A DNA stretch of 64,000 bases from Evansella alkalicola (lineage in GTDB: Bacteria; Bacillota; Bacilli; Bacillales; Salisediminibacteriaceae): the NCBI RefSeq assembly GCF_019042735.1, contig NZ_JAHQCR010000050.1:133072-197071 (forward strand), read 5' to 3'. Each line of letters opens with the position of its first letter. Positions within the stretch are counted from its first letter, which is position 1. The notes beneath the pieces were generated by a model. The model worked only from the letters and a program-made list of their open reading frames with translations, did no database searches and had not been told where the DNA came from. The translations under genes were made by a program, and so were the position numbers. Shown here one piece after another: positions 55,035 through 62,985 of the stretch.

Positions 55035-56018
55035 TTAATATACCTTATCTCCATTAAAAATCGAGTTCTTCACCACTACATAATCAACATAGCGGATCGC
55101 CTCTAACTTATTACCACCTGCGTATGAAATGGACGATTGCAGATCTTGTTCCATTTCCGTTAACGTGTCTTGTAAAGGCCCTTTATACTCAACAAACATC
55201 TTTTTACCTTCGACGTTTCTTTTCTCACCCTTTTGGAATTCAGAAGCAGAACCAAAGTACTCCTTAAAGCATTGCCCGTCTTGTTCATACGTGTCCCCTG
55301 GCGACTCTTCATGGCCTGCAAATAACGAACCGATCATGACCATAGAAGCACCGAAACGAATGGACTTGGCAATATCTCCGTGCGTACGAATTCCACCATC
55401 GGCAATAATTGGCTTACTCGCCGCCTTTGCACACCAGCGAAGCGCTGCTAATTGCCAACCACCTGTTCCAAAACCAGTTTTAATTTTTGTAATACACACT
55501 TTACCTGGTCCGATCCCAACTTTTGTTGCATCAGCACCAGCATTTTCAAGCTCCCTCACTGCTTCAGGTGTACCAACATTACCTGCAATGACAAAACTTT
55601 TTGGGATATGCTTCTTAATGTGAGTAATCATATCGATTACTGCATTGGAATGTCCGTGAGCTATATCAATGGTAATGAACTCAGGAATTAACCCTTCTGC
55701 AGCCAATTCTTCAATAAAATCATATTCCGGATCTTTTACCCCAACACTGATAGAAGCAACTAACCCTCTTGATTGCATATCTTTGATAAAACCAATTCGC
55801 TTCTCTGGTTGGAAGCGATGCATAATATAGAAATATCCATTTTCAGCTAGATATATAGCGATCTTTTCATCAATAATGGTTTGCATATTTGCTGGAACAA
55901 CAGGTAACTTGAACGTATGTCCACCAAAGTTTATCGTCGTGTCACATTCAGATCTACTCTTCACAATACTTTTCGCGGGAATTAATTGTATATCTTCATA
56001 ATCAAATACGTTATCCAT
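55035..56018 (-). CDS. guaC: GuaC, GMP reductase
   Basis: NADPH-dependent deamination of GMP to IMP (purine salvage). IMPDH/GMPR barrel without a CBS insert; 327 aa. Active-site loop GPGKVCITKIKTGFG with the catalytic Cys, IADGGIRTHGDIAKS and the FGSASEFQKG flap match type 2 GuaC of Firmicutes. Single-gene unit unrelated to its flagellar neighbours. Confidence 0.96.
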   Translation of the reverse strand: MDNVFDYEDIQLIPAKSIVKSRSECDTTINFGGHTFKLPVVPANMQTIIDEKIAIYLAENGYFYIMHRFQPEKRIGFIKDMQSRGLVASISVGVKDPEYDFIEELAAEGLIPEFITIDIAHGHSNAVIDMITHIKKHIPKSFVIAGNVGTPEAVRELENAGADATKVGIGPGKVCITKIKTGFGTGGWQLAALRWCAKAASKPIIADGGIRTHGDIAKSIRFGASMVMIGSLFAGHEESPGDTYEQDGQCFKEYFGSASEFQKGEKRNVEGKKMFVEYKGPLQDTLTEMEQDLQSSISYAGGNKLEAIRYVDYVVVKNSIFNGDKVY

Positions 56019-56282
56019 CTACTACACCTCTAAACACGAATATTTTATAAAAAATAATAAATAATTGTTCGTACTTTAGTTAATTTACATCATATCCATT
56101 AACTTGTCAAACAATATTTCACCTAAAAGATAAAAACCGCCTTTTACAAGACGGCTACAATATAATATATAACTAATACTAATGCAGGGAACAATGAATC
56201 AAGTAAACTTACATCTAACCCCCTACCGATTTGGAGAAAAATTAGATTAACTTTTTAAACCTTATTCTATCCCAACATCGTT

Positions 56283-56651
56283 TTAAGAAACTATATAAGG
56301 TTTAAAGGCACTTTCAAATACAGCTTTCCAATTAATCACCTGTGGAGTGAGTGTAAACTGAATCACTTCCTGTACCTTCCCGTAGTCCTTAGCTTCGTAA
56401 CTATCAACCACTAATTCTAGTACATGCGCAAGATTTTTCGTCACTGATTGAAGTTCTTCATTCTTAATCTCAGCTTGAATCGGCTCTAGTGATTTCTCAA
56501 TTGTCGTATATGCTAATACGACATTTTCAAATAGGTAGACGGTTTGCGCTTCATGTCCCTCAGACAATAACCTCTGAATATGCTCCAATCCCTCCACCAT
56601 TGTATCTACTAACTCCTGTGATTTCTTCATAACTTCAACATACTTCTCCAT
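56283..56651 (-). CDS. Sigma-D-promoted small helical protein, unknown function
   Basis: A 122-residue, acidic, all-helical protein (MKKSQELVDTMVEGLEHIQR, YLFENVVLAYTTIEKSLEPI). No family that I recognise. It sits 237 nt downstream of the giant flagellin gene and has a good sigma-D promoter 60 nt upstream of its ATG, so a flagellar role is likely; size and fold would suit a secretion chaperone for the giant flagellin (inference). ATG follows AAAGGAG. Confidence 0.7.
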   Translation of the reverse strand: MEKYVEVMKKSQELVDTMVEGLEHIQRLLSEGHEAQTVYLFENVVLAYTTIEKSLEPIQAEIKNEELQSVTKNLAHVLELVVDSYEAKDYGKVQEVIQFTLTPQVINWKAVFESAFKPYIVS

Positions 56652-56709
56652 TTGTGTAAAACTCCTTTAGTCTGTTCATATAGTAGTTTAAAAAGTAAGC
56701 TTATATACT

Positions 56710-56736
56710 ATATCGGATTAAATTGAAAACTATTGA
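56710..56736 (-). promoter_or_regulatory. Sigma-D promoter of the 122-aa unknown gene
   Basis: Minus-strand TCAA (56733-56736), 15-nt spacer, TCCGATAT (56710-56717). One mismatch per box. Confidence 0.78.
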
Positions 56737-56790
56737 GTGTGATGAGCTAAGAGACTTCAGTAAGAGGTGTATAAACGAATTTGAATAATA

Positions 56791-56825
56791 TTAAAAAGAA
56801 CTCCAGCATCAACCAGAGTTCTTTT
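56791..56825 (-). terminator. Intrinsic terminator after the giant flagellin gene
   Basis: AGAACTC (56797-56803) pairs with GAGTTCT (56816-56822); on the minus strand TTTTTAAT follows. Confidence 0.82.
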
Positions 56826-56888
56826 CTTAAATTTAGCTTTTTTTAAAAGGTCCGCTCCCAGTTCTTCAAAAAGAAGGGACACCCCCTA

Positions 56889-59800
56889 CTAGTTAAATAA
56901 TGCCAAGACGTCACTGCTTCTTTGATGTACGTGGACATTCATCGACTGCTGTGCCTGCATTAACACATTATTTTTCAACATATCCATTACTTCCCGTGCC
57001 ATATCAACGTCTTCTATTCTACTAACAGAAGCAGTGGTGTTTTCTTGAACAGCACCTAAAGTAGATTCGATAGATGATAGTCTATTCTGAATTGCTCCCA
57101 TATTGCTCCTTTCCCTTATAGCAAAGGAAAGGGCATCGTCAATAATTCCAATACTGTTAACTGCAGACTCACGAGAACGGACATCTATCTTATCCGTATC
57201 ATACAACATATTATCGAAAGATCTTATTTGAACATCGTATGTTTGTCCAGCATTTGCACCAACTTGGAAGGTAAACTCGTTGGGCTTATACTCCGTAATA
57301 TGTTTTACACCATATTCTACGTTAATGTAATTTGTTGTATTTAGTGATAAATCTACTTCCCTGTCATTCAATGAAATAACTTGGTCAGTCAGAGTAAACT
57401 GACTAGTATTTAATCTCTCACCATTTAGAGTAACCTGTAATTCAGGTTCATCAATTACTGAAGCAAGGATTCTATTGCCCCTTTGTGCTAGTTCATTGAT
57501 AACTTGGCTATCTGTAGGTTCAGTGTCCAAGAATACATCGGTAGATTCGCGATAATACACTGTCAACCCCACGTTCTCTAGCGTTCTTGTTGCATCTGGT
57601 TTGCCATCACCAATAACCCTGACAATGGATTCTTCTTCATCGTGATAGTAATTATCTCCTATATCCACGCCATTCACTTCGACCTTATGTATATAGGTAG
57701 ATTCAGGAATTCCCATCTCCAAAAAAGGTTCACGTACGTAGAATATCTCATAATCACCTTCACCATCTGAGTTTTTCGGACGATAGGAGCCGTGGAGCGA
57801 AAGAATATTGGTTTCTGGATTATAGGTGAAACCATTTTCCGAGTTATAAGGAACATCTTCATCATTATAGTAAACACGAATTCCCTTTGGCCCATCTTCT
57901 TGGTTAAGTCCGTAATATAAAGTATCGTTGTCCAGTTGAAAATCATATGTTTCTCCACCCGAAAGTTGTTGGCTTTCAAACACATAATACACTTGAACGT
58001 CAGGTTGTCTAGAAGTTGCAACATCTGGCCTTGCATCTCCATACAGTTCAATACGGTTTGTTACACTATTATAATAGAAGCCATTTTCTTTTTCAGAATC
58101 ATACTGAACTTCTTCTCCATCAACGATCACTAGAAATGTACCTGGATTTCCAGATTCATCAACACTATAGGTTTGAGGGGTTCTTGATAATTCAATTTCA
58201 ACTAACCCATCTTGGGCAAAGGCTGTCGTATGTGGGACGATCATATTAATTGTATAGCTGTCATTAATATCTGGTCTCGCTGTCCCATGTAATAGAATAG
58301 TATTGGTTTCTATATTATATGTAAAACCATTTTCGTCTGAAAAAACGATTTCCTCTGATCCGTTTCTAATCACTTGAATCGAACTAGGGGAGTCCTCTTC
58401 TCCTAAGTTATAAATTTCAGGTCGGAATGAATTAAGTGGGATGCCGAAAACCTCATTGGTTGTAGTGTTAGTAGATTCGTCCTTAATATATTCAACCCTA
58501 ATCTGTTCTACATTATGAATATTCGGCCTTGCATCTCCATGTAAACTTATTTTTCCATTTTCTTCATTGTAAGTAAAGCCATTGTTTTCATCGTGATGTA
58601 GTTCTGTGTCTCCAACATAAACACGAAGAGAGCGGTTATTACTCAAATCATCTGTTTCCAGATTATATGTATCAATATACTCCACTAACCCAAAGGAATA
58701 GGCGCCATCATCAAAACTACTATTATTTAAATACTCGAAGGAAACTTGTTCATCATAAGCTGGTCTCCATTTTCCATAAAGCTCCACATTCCCTTGTTCT
58801 TCATCAACGAATACACCATCAATAACCGATCCTGCCTCTGGGCGTTCTGATAGTAAATACTCTTTTTCCACAACGGTATCCCCCACAGAAATGATTAAAC
58901 TCTGTGGCTCTCCTTGGCCGTTCATATTGTAGACTTTTGCTCCAGTAGGTATGGAAACAGTAGAAAAGTTACTTTCGGCACTATTTAGAGAAGTAAATGA
59001 TATTTGATAAGAGCTCTCGTAACTATCCCCATCTTCTGCTCCTATAACGGCATCTCCATGGAAAGTAAATGTATCTCCAGAAACAGTATAATATCCATCA
59101 GAAGGAGAGTCCCCTTCCCCATTCCAATATTCTAATGTTCTCCTTATACCATCACTACTTACTTTTTCTACCTTTATAGAAGGTCGATCTGGGTCGTCCA
59201 TTCTATACAAATCAAGCGTTTTGTCTAGAGTAACTACTTCATTGTTGTTAGAAATTAGTGATGTTATATTCACCACCTCTTGATCAAGTATATCAACCTT
59301 TTGGAGATTTCCCACATTATCAGTATAAACAAAAAAGGTCTGACCATCATCGTCTACTACTGGTGAAAAGCTAAATCCATTAGTTCCATCAGGCTTATAA
59401 TACTTAAATGATTCTATTTCTGTCCAATCAGTAGACTCTATGCCATCTCTCTTTTCTAAGATTAGCATTGAGTCATCGTCAGATAGTCTTAATCTCATTA
59501 GACCATCATCTGTTTCTGTCTTTTGAGGATAAGACTCTTCTGATGTGACCCTTGTTGGTGTTGTATCACCACTTATAGATACAACATATGACTCCCCATC
59601 ACGTTGAAATAGGATAGCAGATCCATCTTGGGTCCACTGTGGCTCATGATTAACTACTGTTCCTTTTGTTATACTTTCTAAATCTGTAATGTAGCCTGAA
59701 TGTATTACAGCTGGATTAATAGACCTCTCCACCGTGTGCACCATATTTGGTTTGCTCTGTTGTCTAAGCTCTTTTGAACCGACATTACTAGCATTTGTAA

Positions 59801-60299
59801 GAACAGGATTTTCTAATTCTTTTACTTGTAGTTCCGTATTTCGAGATGCTATTCGATTCTCATAAACGTATTCTGCTGGTTCTTTATTACTTAATAATTT
59901 TTTTCCATTAAACTCCGTACTACTTACGAGTTCCTGAAGTCCCTTTTTTAATTCCTCAATCTCGTCTTGAATTAACAGTTTATCAGGGGTGGTCATTGTA
60001 TCATTAGCTGCTTGGACAGATAACTCCCGCATTCTTTGAAGAACATGCGAAATCTCTTCCACTCCCCCTTCAGCAACTTGCATAAGGGAAGAGGCATCTT
60101 GGACATTTCTAGACGCTTGTTCTGATCCTCGTATAAGGGCGCGCATTCTCTGACTAATTGCTAGACCTGCCGCATCATCGGAAGCACTATTAATACGCTT
60201 CCCTGAGCTTAAACTTTTCATATTTTTTTGAAGACTATTTTGAGTCTTTTTCATATTATTATTCAATAAAGACGGGAGACTGCCACTAATAATTCTCAA
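56889..60299 (-). CDS. Giant flagellin with ~865-residue central insertion
   Basis: 1136 aa. Residues 1-140 are the flagellin N-terminal D0/D1 (MRIISGSLPSLLNNNMKKTQ, GKRINSASDDAAGLAISQRM, QVAEGGVEEISHVLQRMREL). The last ~129 are the C-terminal D1/D0 (IGIIDDALSFAIRERSNMGA, SRIEDVDMAREVMDMLKNNV). Between them, a TolB/PD40-like stretch (HEPQWTQDGSAILFQRDG, about 195-330) is followed by at least five serial ~75-90-residue beta-rich units carrying ENGFTYN-x-ETN-x-I-x-LHG-x-ARPD. Start set at TTG 60299, just after GGGTGAT; this gives the flagellin-like MRI start. A GTG three codons earlier overlaps the SD. No sigma-D promoter was seen directly upstream. Confidence 0.93.
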   Translation of the reverse strand: MRIISGSLPSLLNNNMKKTQNSLQKNMKSLSSGKRINSASDDAAGLAISQRMRALIRGSEQASRNVQDASSLMQVAEGGVEEISHVLQRMRELSVQAANDTMTTPDKLLIQDEIEELKKGLQELVSSTEFNGKKLLSNKEPAEYVYENRIASRNTELQVKELENPVLTNASNVGSKELRQQSKPNMVHTVERSINPAVIHSGYITDLESITKGTVVNHEPQWTQDGSAILFQRDGESYVVSISGDTTPTRVTSEESYPQKTETDDGLMRLRLSDDDSMLILEKRDGIESTDWTEIESFKYYKPDGTNGFSFSPVVDDDGQTFFVYTDNVGNLQKVDILDQEVVNITSLISNNNEVVTLDKTLDLYRMDDPDRPSIKVEKVSSDGIRRTLEYWNGEGDSPSDGYYTVSGDTFTFHGDAVIGAEDGDSYESSYQISFTSLNSAESNFSTVSIPTGAKVYNMNGQGEPQSLIISVGDTVVEKEYLLSERPEAGSVIDGVFVDEEQGNVELYGKWRPAYDEQVSFEYLNNSSFDDGAYSFGLVEYIDTYNLETDDLSNNRSLRVYVGDTELHHDENNGFTYNEENGKISLHGDARPNIHNVEQIRVEYIKDESTNTTTNEVFGIPLNSFRPEIYNLGEEDSPSSIQVIRNGSEEIVFSDENGFTYNIETNTILLHGTARPDINDSYTINMIVPHTTAFAQDGLVEIELSRTPQTYSVDESGNPGTFLVIVDGEEVQYDSEKENGFYYNSVTNRIELYGDARPDVATSRQPDVQVYYVFESQQLSGGETYDFQLDNDTLYYGLNQEDGPKGIRVYYNDEDVPYNSENGFTYNPETNILSLHGSYRPKNSDGEGDYEIFYVREPFLEMGIPESTYIHKVEVNGVDIGDNYYHDEEESIVRVIGDGKPDATRTLENVGLTVYYRESTDVFLDTEPTDSQVINELAQRGNRILASVIDEPELQVTLNGERLNTSQFTLTDQVISLNDREVDLSLNTTNYINVEYGVKHITEYKPNEFTFQVGANAGQTYDVQIRSFDNMLYDTDKIDVRSRESAVNSIGIIDDALSFAIRERSNMGAIQNRLSSIESTLGAVQENTTASVSRIEDVDMAREVMDMLKNNVLMQAQQSMNVHVHQRSSDVLALFN

Positions 60300-60555
60300 A
60301 TTTATCACCCTATTATGTATTTACTAGCCTATCTATAGAAAAAATCATTCATCTATTTTCTCAATATAATTTCTCTCTCCTATCTTTTTCGACATAAAGT
60401 ACTAGATTGTTAACAGTATATTGGAATTTTTTGTGTGTTTTTATAGTAATTTTATCGCTGAACTTTAAAAAGCTAGGTTCAATAACTAGTAATAAGCAAT
60501 AAAAAATGAAGGTATGATTATACCCTCAAAGCTTTAGCTGACTATGTTATTTATA

Positions 60556-60768
60556 CTAACTAAATAAACCACCTTTTAAAAATTTCATAATCTTACTTAA
60601 GTCTAATCCTGTTTCATTTGCTACTTCTATCGCATTTGTATTTGGATTATTTCTTATAAATTCTTTTACCATGTTGTAATTAGAATATTCCTTACCACAC
60701 TCATCACAATACTCTTGAGCACTATCTTCCTTTTTACTACCACAATTAGAACAAAGCTTCTGCAACAA
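60556..60768 (-). CDS. YvyF-like zinc-ribbon protein (short)
   Basis: 70 residues. Two CxxC pairs (LCSNCGSKK and YCDECGKEY) form a zinc ribbon, followed by a helix-turn-helix-like stretch (AIEVANETGLDLSKIMKFL). This is the layout of YvyF/TIGR03826 flagellar-operon proteins, which are about twice as long and encoded beside flgM in B. subtilis. TTG 60768 follows GGGGAGAGG by 6 nt; an ATG further upstream lacks an SD. FlgM, FlgK and FlgL are not in this window. Confidence 0.62.
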   Translation of the reverse strand: MLQKLCSNCGSKKEDSAQEYCDECGKEYSNYNMVKEFIRNNPNTNAIEVANETGLDLSKIMKFLKGGLFS

Positions 60769-60809
60769 ATGAACCCTCTCCCCATACATAAGTACTGGTA
60801 ACATATTCC

Positions 60810-61091
60810 TACTTTATAATATTATTTTGGGAAAATAAAGTAAATATAGTAAATTCATATACTTTTTGAAATGAGTGCTATATTTATTCGGAAATAATAA
60901 TAGGTATATATTATTTGAAAATATGGATCACGAAGTTTAAGTGGGGTGATCAAATATTTCTCTTGGCATTAATCATCAAAGATCAGATAGGAACATTCTT
61001 TATTCTGTGAGGAATTATGGTATTTCTTTTCTACAAGGAAAATACAAGAATATATGATTAACAGTAATCACATTATCTTAGTATTATAAGA
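60810..61091. other. Intergenic region hag - yvyF-like
   Basis: AT-rich, no recognised gene or RNA. A sequence like a weak sigma-D -10 (TTCCGAAT, minus strand, near 60890) lacks a matching -35. Confidence 0.4.
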
Positions 61092-61122
61092 AAAGAGACC
61101 CTAGCCTAAGCTAGAACCTCTT
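61092..61122 (-). terminator. Intrinsic terminator after hag
   Basis: AGAG-ACCCTAGC pairs with GCTAG-AACCTCT around CTAA; the minus strand runs into TTTTCTT. About 50 nt past the hag stop. Confidence 0.82.
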
Positions 61123-61171
61123 CCGTTTTTTTTGTTCTGTAATTTTCCTAACCAACTAAACCACTTATATA

Positions 61172-61999
61172 TTATCCAAGTAATTGTAATACAGACTGTG
61201 GTCTTTGGTTCGCTTGCGCTAACATAGACTGAGAAGCTTGAGAAAGGATGTTTGCACGAGTCATTTCCATCATTTCTTTCGCCATATCTACGTCACGGAT
61301 ACGAGATTCCGCTGCAGATAAATTCTCAGAAGATGTATTAAGATTATTGATTGTATGTTCAAGGCGATTTTGATTTGCACCTAACATAGATCTTTCCGCT
61401 GAAACTTCTTTAATTGCATCGTCTAGTGTTTTTATTGCTGGGTCAGCAGTGGCTTGTGTGTTAATTTTTAGGTCAGTAAGTCCGAGAACAGCCCCTGTAG
61501 CTTTCATGTCTCTGATGGTAATATCCATATTCTGAGTAGTATTTGCTCCAATATGAAAAGTAAATTTCCCAGTATCCCCACCTGTTGCATCTAATAGAGT
61601 CTCAGTATTAAACTCTGTTTGAGTTGCTATTCTATCAATCTCTTCGATTAACTGATCAACTTCTTTTTGAAGTTCAGCACGATCATCATCCGTGTTAGTA
61701 TCATTTGCAGATTGTACGGCTAACTCACGCATACGCTGTAATATGGAGTGGGTCTCATTTAAAGCTCCTTCTGCAGTTTGTATTAATGAAATACCATCTT
61801 GTGCGTTACGGCTAGCTTGATCTAAACCGTTGATTTGAGCACGCATTTTTTCAGAGATTGCTAGACCTGCTGCATCGTCACCTGCGCGGTTAATACGCAT
61901 ACCAGAAGATAACTTTTCCATAGAATTCTGCATTGCATTTTGGTTGATCCCCATTTGACGATGAGTGTTTAAAGCTGGAATATTGTTGTTAATAATCAT
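61172..61999 (-). CDS. hag: Hag, flagellin
   Basis: Main filament subunit; 275 aa, similar to B. subtilis Hag. N-terminal MIINNNIPALNTHRQMG, SGMRINRAGDDAAGLAISEKM and C-terminal SRIRDVDMAKEMMEMTRANIL...QSVLQLLG. The central domain is short. ATG 61999 follows GGAGG (62009-62013) by 9 nt. The SD lies in ACGGAGG, a CsrA-type site, and a second GGA-loop hairpin is 30 nt upstream. No own sigma-D promoter seen; expression may come from the promoter before csrA2. Confidence 0.97.
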   Translation of the reverse strand: MIINNNIPALNTHRQMGINQNAMQNSMEKLSSGMRINRAGDDAAGLAISEKMRAQINGLDQASRNAQDGISLIQTAEGALNETHSILQRMRELAVQSANDTNTDDDRAELQKEVDQLIEEIDRIATQTEFNTETLLDATGGDTGKFTFHIGANTTQNMDITIRDMKATGAVLGLTDLKINTQATADPAIKTLDDAIKEVSAERSMLGANQNRLEHTINNLNTSSENLSAAESRIRDVDMAKEMMEMTRANILSQASQSMLAQANQRPQSVLQLLG

Positions 62000-62008
62000 T
62001 TTACATGA

Positions 62009-62051
62009 CCTCCGTGTAATTTAGTTTTTGAGTGTACATCCGTGTTCACTC
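62009..62051 (-). promoter_or_regulatory. CsrA-type binding sites in the hag leader
   Basis: On the mRNA a perfect 5-bp hairpin GAGTG/CACTC (62030-62051) presents ACACGGATGT in its loop. The SD (62009-62013) is embedded in ACACGGAGG. This paired arrangement, one hairpin site plus one site on the SD, is the one through which B. subtilis CsrA represses hag translation. Confidence 0.8.
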
Positions 62052-62064
62052 TTTTTTCACGCGA

Positions 62065-62109
62065 CTATTCCGACAATCGACTTGTAAAACTGTAAAGCAG
62101 TTTCTGCAC
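62065..62109 (-). CDS. Putative 14-residue leader peptide upstream of hag
   Basis: GTG 62109 follows AGGAGGTGA and encodes MQKLLYSFTSRLSE, ending 65 nt before the hag ATG. It could be a translated leader influencing the CsrA hairpin downstream, or chance. Supported by the SD only. Confidence 0.3.
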   Translation of the reverse strand: MQKLLYSFTSRLSE

Positions 62110-62127
62110 GTCACCTCCTACAAAAAC

Positions 62128-62204
62128 TAAAAAAAGGACGAGCAGAGGAATAGATCAAACCAATCCTAATATGGTTCAATCCACTTCTCTGCTCGTCCTT
62201 GAGC
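62128..62204 (-). promoter_or_regulatory. Attenuator 1: csrA-hag terminator with competing GGA hairpin
   Basis: A 14-bp stem (62134-62147 / 62187-62200) followed by seven T is a strong terminator after csrA. Its 5' arm contains AAGGACGAGC, which can instead pair upstream as GCTC-AAGGAC-GAGC (62191-62204), putting GGA in a loop and destroying the terminator. Inside the terminator loop, AACCA/TGGTT (62158-62176) presents TATTAGGAT. hag lies downstream. Confidence 0.75.
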
Positions 62205-62224
62205 TACAATATATATATATTTAA

Positions 62225-62443
62225 TTATGAAACAGTGATTTCATTTTTCAATGCTATAGCATTCCCAGCGAGGGCTGCCGCTGTTTTTTGATTAGCTTCA
62301 TACACTTCGCCTCGTGTAATATCCATATGCTTTGGTGCTTCTATGGCTAAGCGCAATTGTCCTGCAGCACCTCGAACAACTTTTACAACAATTTGATCAT
62401 CTATTACTACATATTCTCCAGGTTTTCTTCCTAAAACTAACAT
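62225..62443 (-). CDS. csrA: CsrA1, carbon storage / translational regulator
   Basis: RNA-binding dimer that blocks translation of hag in Bacillus. 72 aa: MLVLGRKPGEYVVIDDQIVVKVV, GQLRLAIEAPKHMDITRGEVYE. RNA-contact residues Leu4, Arg6 and Arg44 are present. ATG 62443 follows AAGGAGGG by 7 nt; the frame is open further upstream but without similarity. The partner FliW, encoded next to csrA in B. subtilis, was not found in this window. Confidence 0.95.
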   Translation of the reverse strand: MLVLGRKPGEYVVIDDQIVVKVVRGAAGQLRLAIEAPKHMDITRGEVYEANQKTAAALAGNAIALKNEITVS

Positions 62444-62472
62444 GGCAATACCCTCCTTGGCATTATGAAAAC

Positions 62473-62543
62473 AAAAAACGAGCAAATAAGAAATAGATAC
62501 TTGCGTCCTGCAAGGTCCATTCACCCATTTGCTCGTCCTGAGC
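62473..62543 (-). promoter_or_regulatory. Attenuator 2: csrA2-csrA1 terminator with two AGGAC hairpins
   Basis: Terminator stem ACGAGCAAAT / ATTTGCTCGT (62478-62487 / 62527-62536) followed on the mRNA by a T-run. Competing hairpin GCTC-AGGAC-GAGC (62531-62543) uses the same 5' arm. A second hairpin, CTTGC-AGGAC-GCAAG (62500-62514), sits in the terminator loop. Both present GGA in a pentaloop. Confidence 0.75.
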
Positions 62544-62604
62544 TTCGTTTTTTATCTTCAATTTAATTTATTATTTAAATCAACACGACTATACCAACAA
62601 CAAC

Positions 62605-62781
62605 CTAATTGACAGCAACCAGCTGACTTAACGGCTTATCGGTTTCTTGGCGCTGAATCGCAATTTCTCTTGGCGCATCAATGGCCAGACGCAACTGCCC
62701 CTTCTTGCCTTGAACCACTCGCACGGTAACGTTCTCACCGATTGCAATGCAGTCTCCTACTTTACATTGCAAAACGAGCAC
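62605..62781 (-). CDS. CsrA2, short divergent CsrA paralogue
   Basis: 58 aa with GTG start at 62781, 6 nt after AAGGGGGAG. The sequence MLVLQCKVGDCIAIGENV, GQLRLAIDAPREIAI and QRQET is clearly CsrA: beta-strands 1-5 are intact and Arg44 is kept. Differences: Arg6 is Cys (LVLQCK instead of LVLSRK) and the C-terminal helix is shortened. It may heterodimerise with CsrA1, bind different RNA, or be decaying. It lies directly behind the sigma-D promoter and attenuator 3. Confidence 0.88.
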   Translation of the reverse strand: MLVLQCKVGDCIAIGENVTVRVVQGKKGQLRLAIDAPREIAIQRQETDKPLSQLVAVN

Positions 62782-62852
62782 GGACAGCTCCCCCTTCCCT
62801 GGAATATAACAGCATAGATAATACTTTTGTTAAAAAATGACAATTGCGGTTC

Positions 62853-62933
62853 GAAAAATGACGAGATACGAAAGAATATTCATTGCGTCCTGCAATAAAA
62901 ACAATCGAACTCGTCCTGAGTTTCCGTCATTTT
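62853..62933 (-). promoter_or_regulatory. Attenuator 3: csrA2 leader terminator with two AGGAC hairpins
   Basis: Outer stem AAAATGACG/CGTCATTTT (62855-62863 / 62925-62933), or the alternative GACGAG/CTCGTC (62860-62865 / 62910-62915), precedes five T on the mRNA. Hairpins AACTC-AGGAC-GAGTT (62908-62922) and ATTGC-AGGAC-GCAAT (62882-62896) present GGA loops. The first uses the GACGAG that the alternative terminator stem needs. It lies 17-100 nt after the sigma-D start. Confidence 0.72.
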
Positions 62934-62958
62934 ATTAAGTTTTGCTGTTCTAATTTAT

Positions 62959-62985
62959 ATATCGGAGGGAATATAGAAATGTTTA
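62959..62985 (-). promoter_or_regulatory. Sigma-D promoter of the csrA2-csrA1-hag unit
   Basis: Minus-strand TAAA (62982-62985), exactly 15 nt, TCCGATAT (62959-62966): 11 of 12 consensus positions. Expected start near 62950. Confidence 0.88.

Noticed and set aside
60300..60430. Sigma-D promoter for the giant flagellin gene
   Set aside because: No NCCGATAN with a TAAA at the right distance; candidate boxes had too many mismatches.
62128..62935. Stand-alone CsrB-like sponge RNA
   Set aside because: The GGA hairpins lie on the coding strand between csrA and hag genes and are built into terminators; cis-acting leaders are the simpler reading, although terminated leaders could still titrate CsrA.
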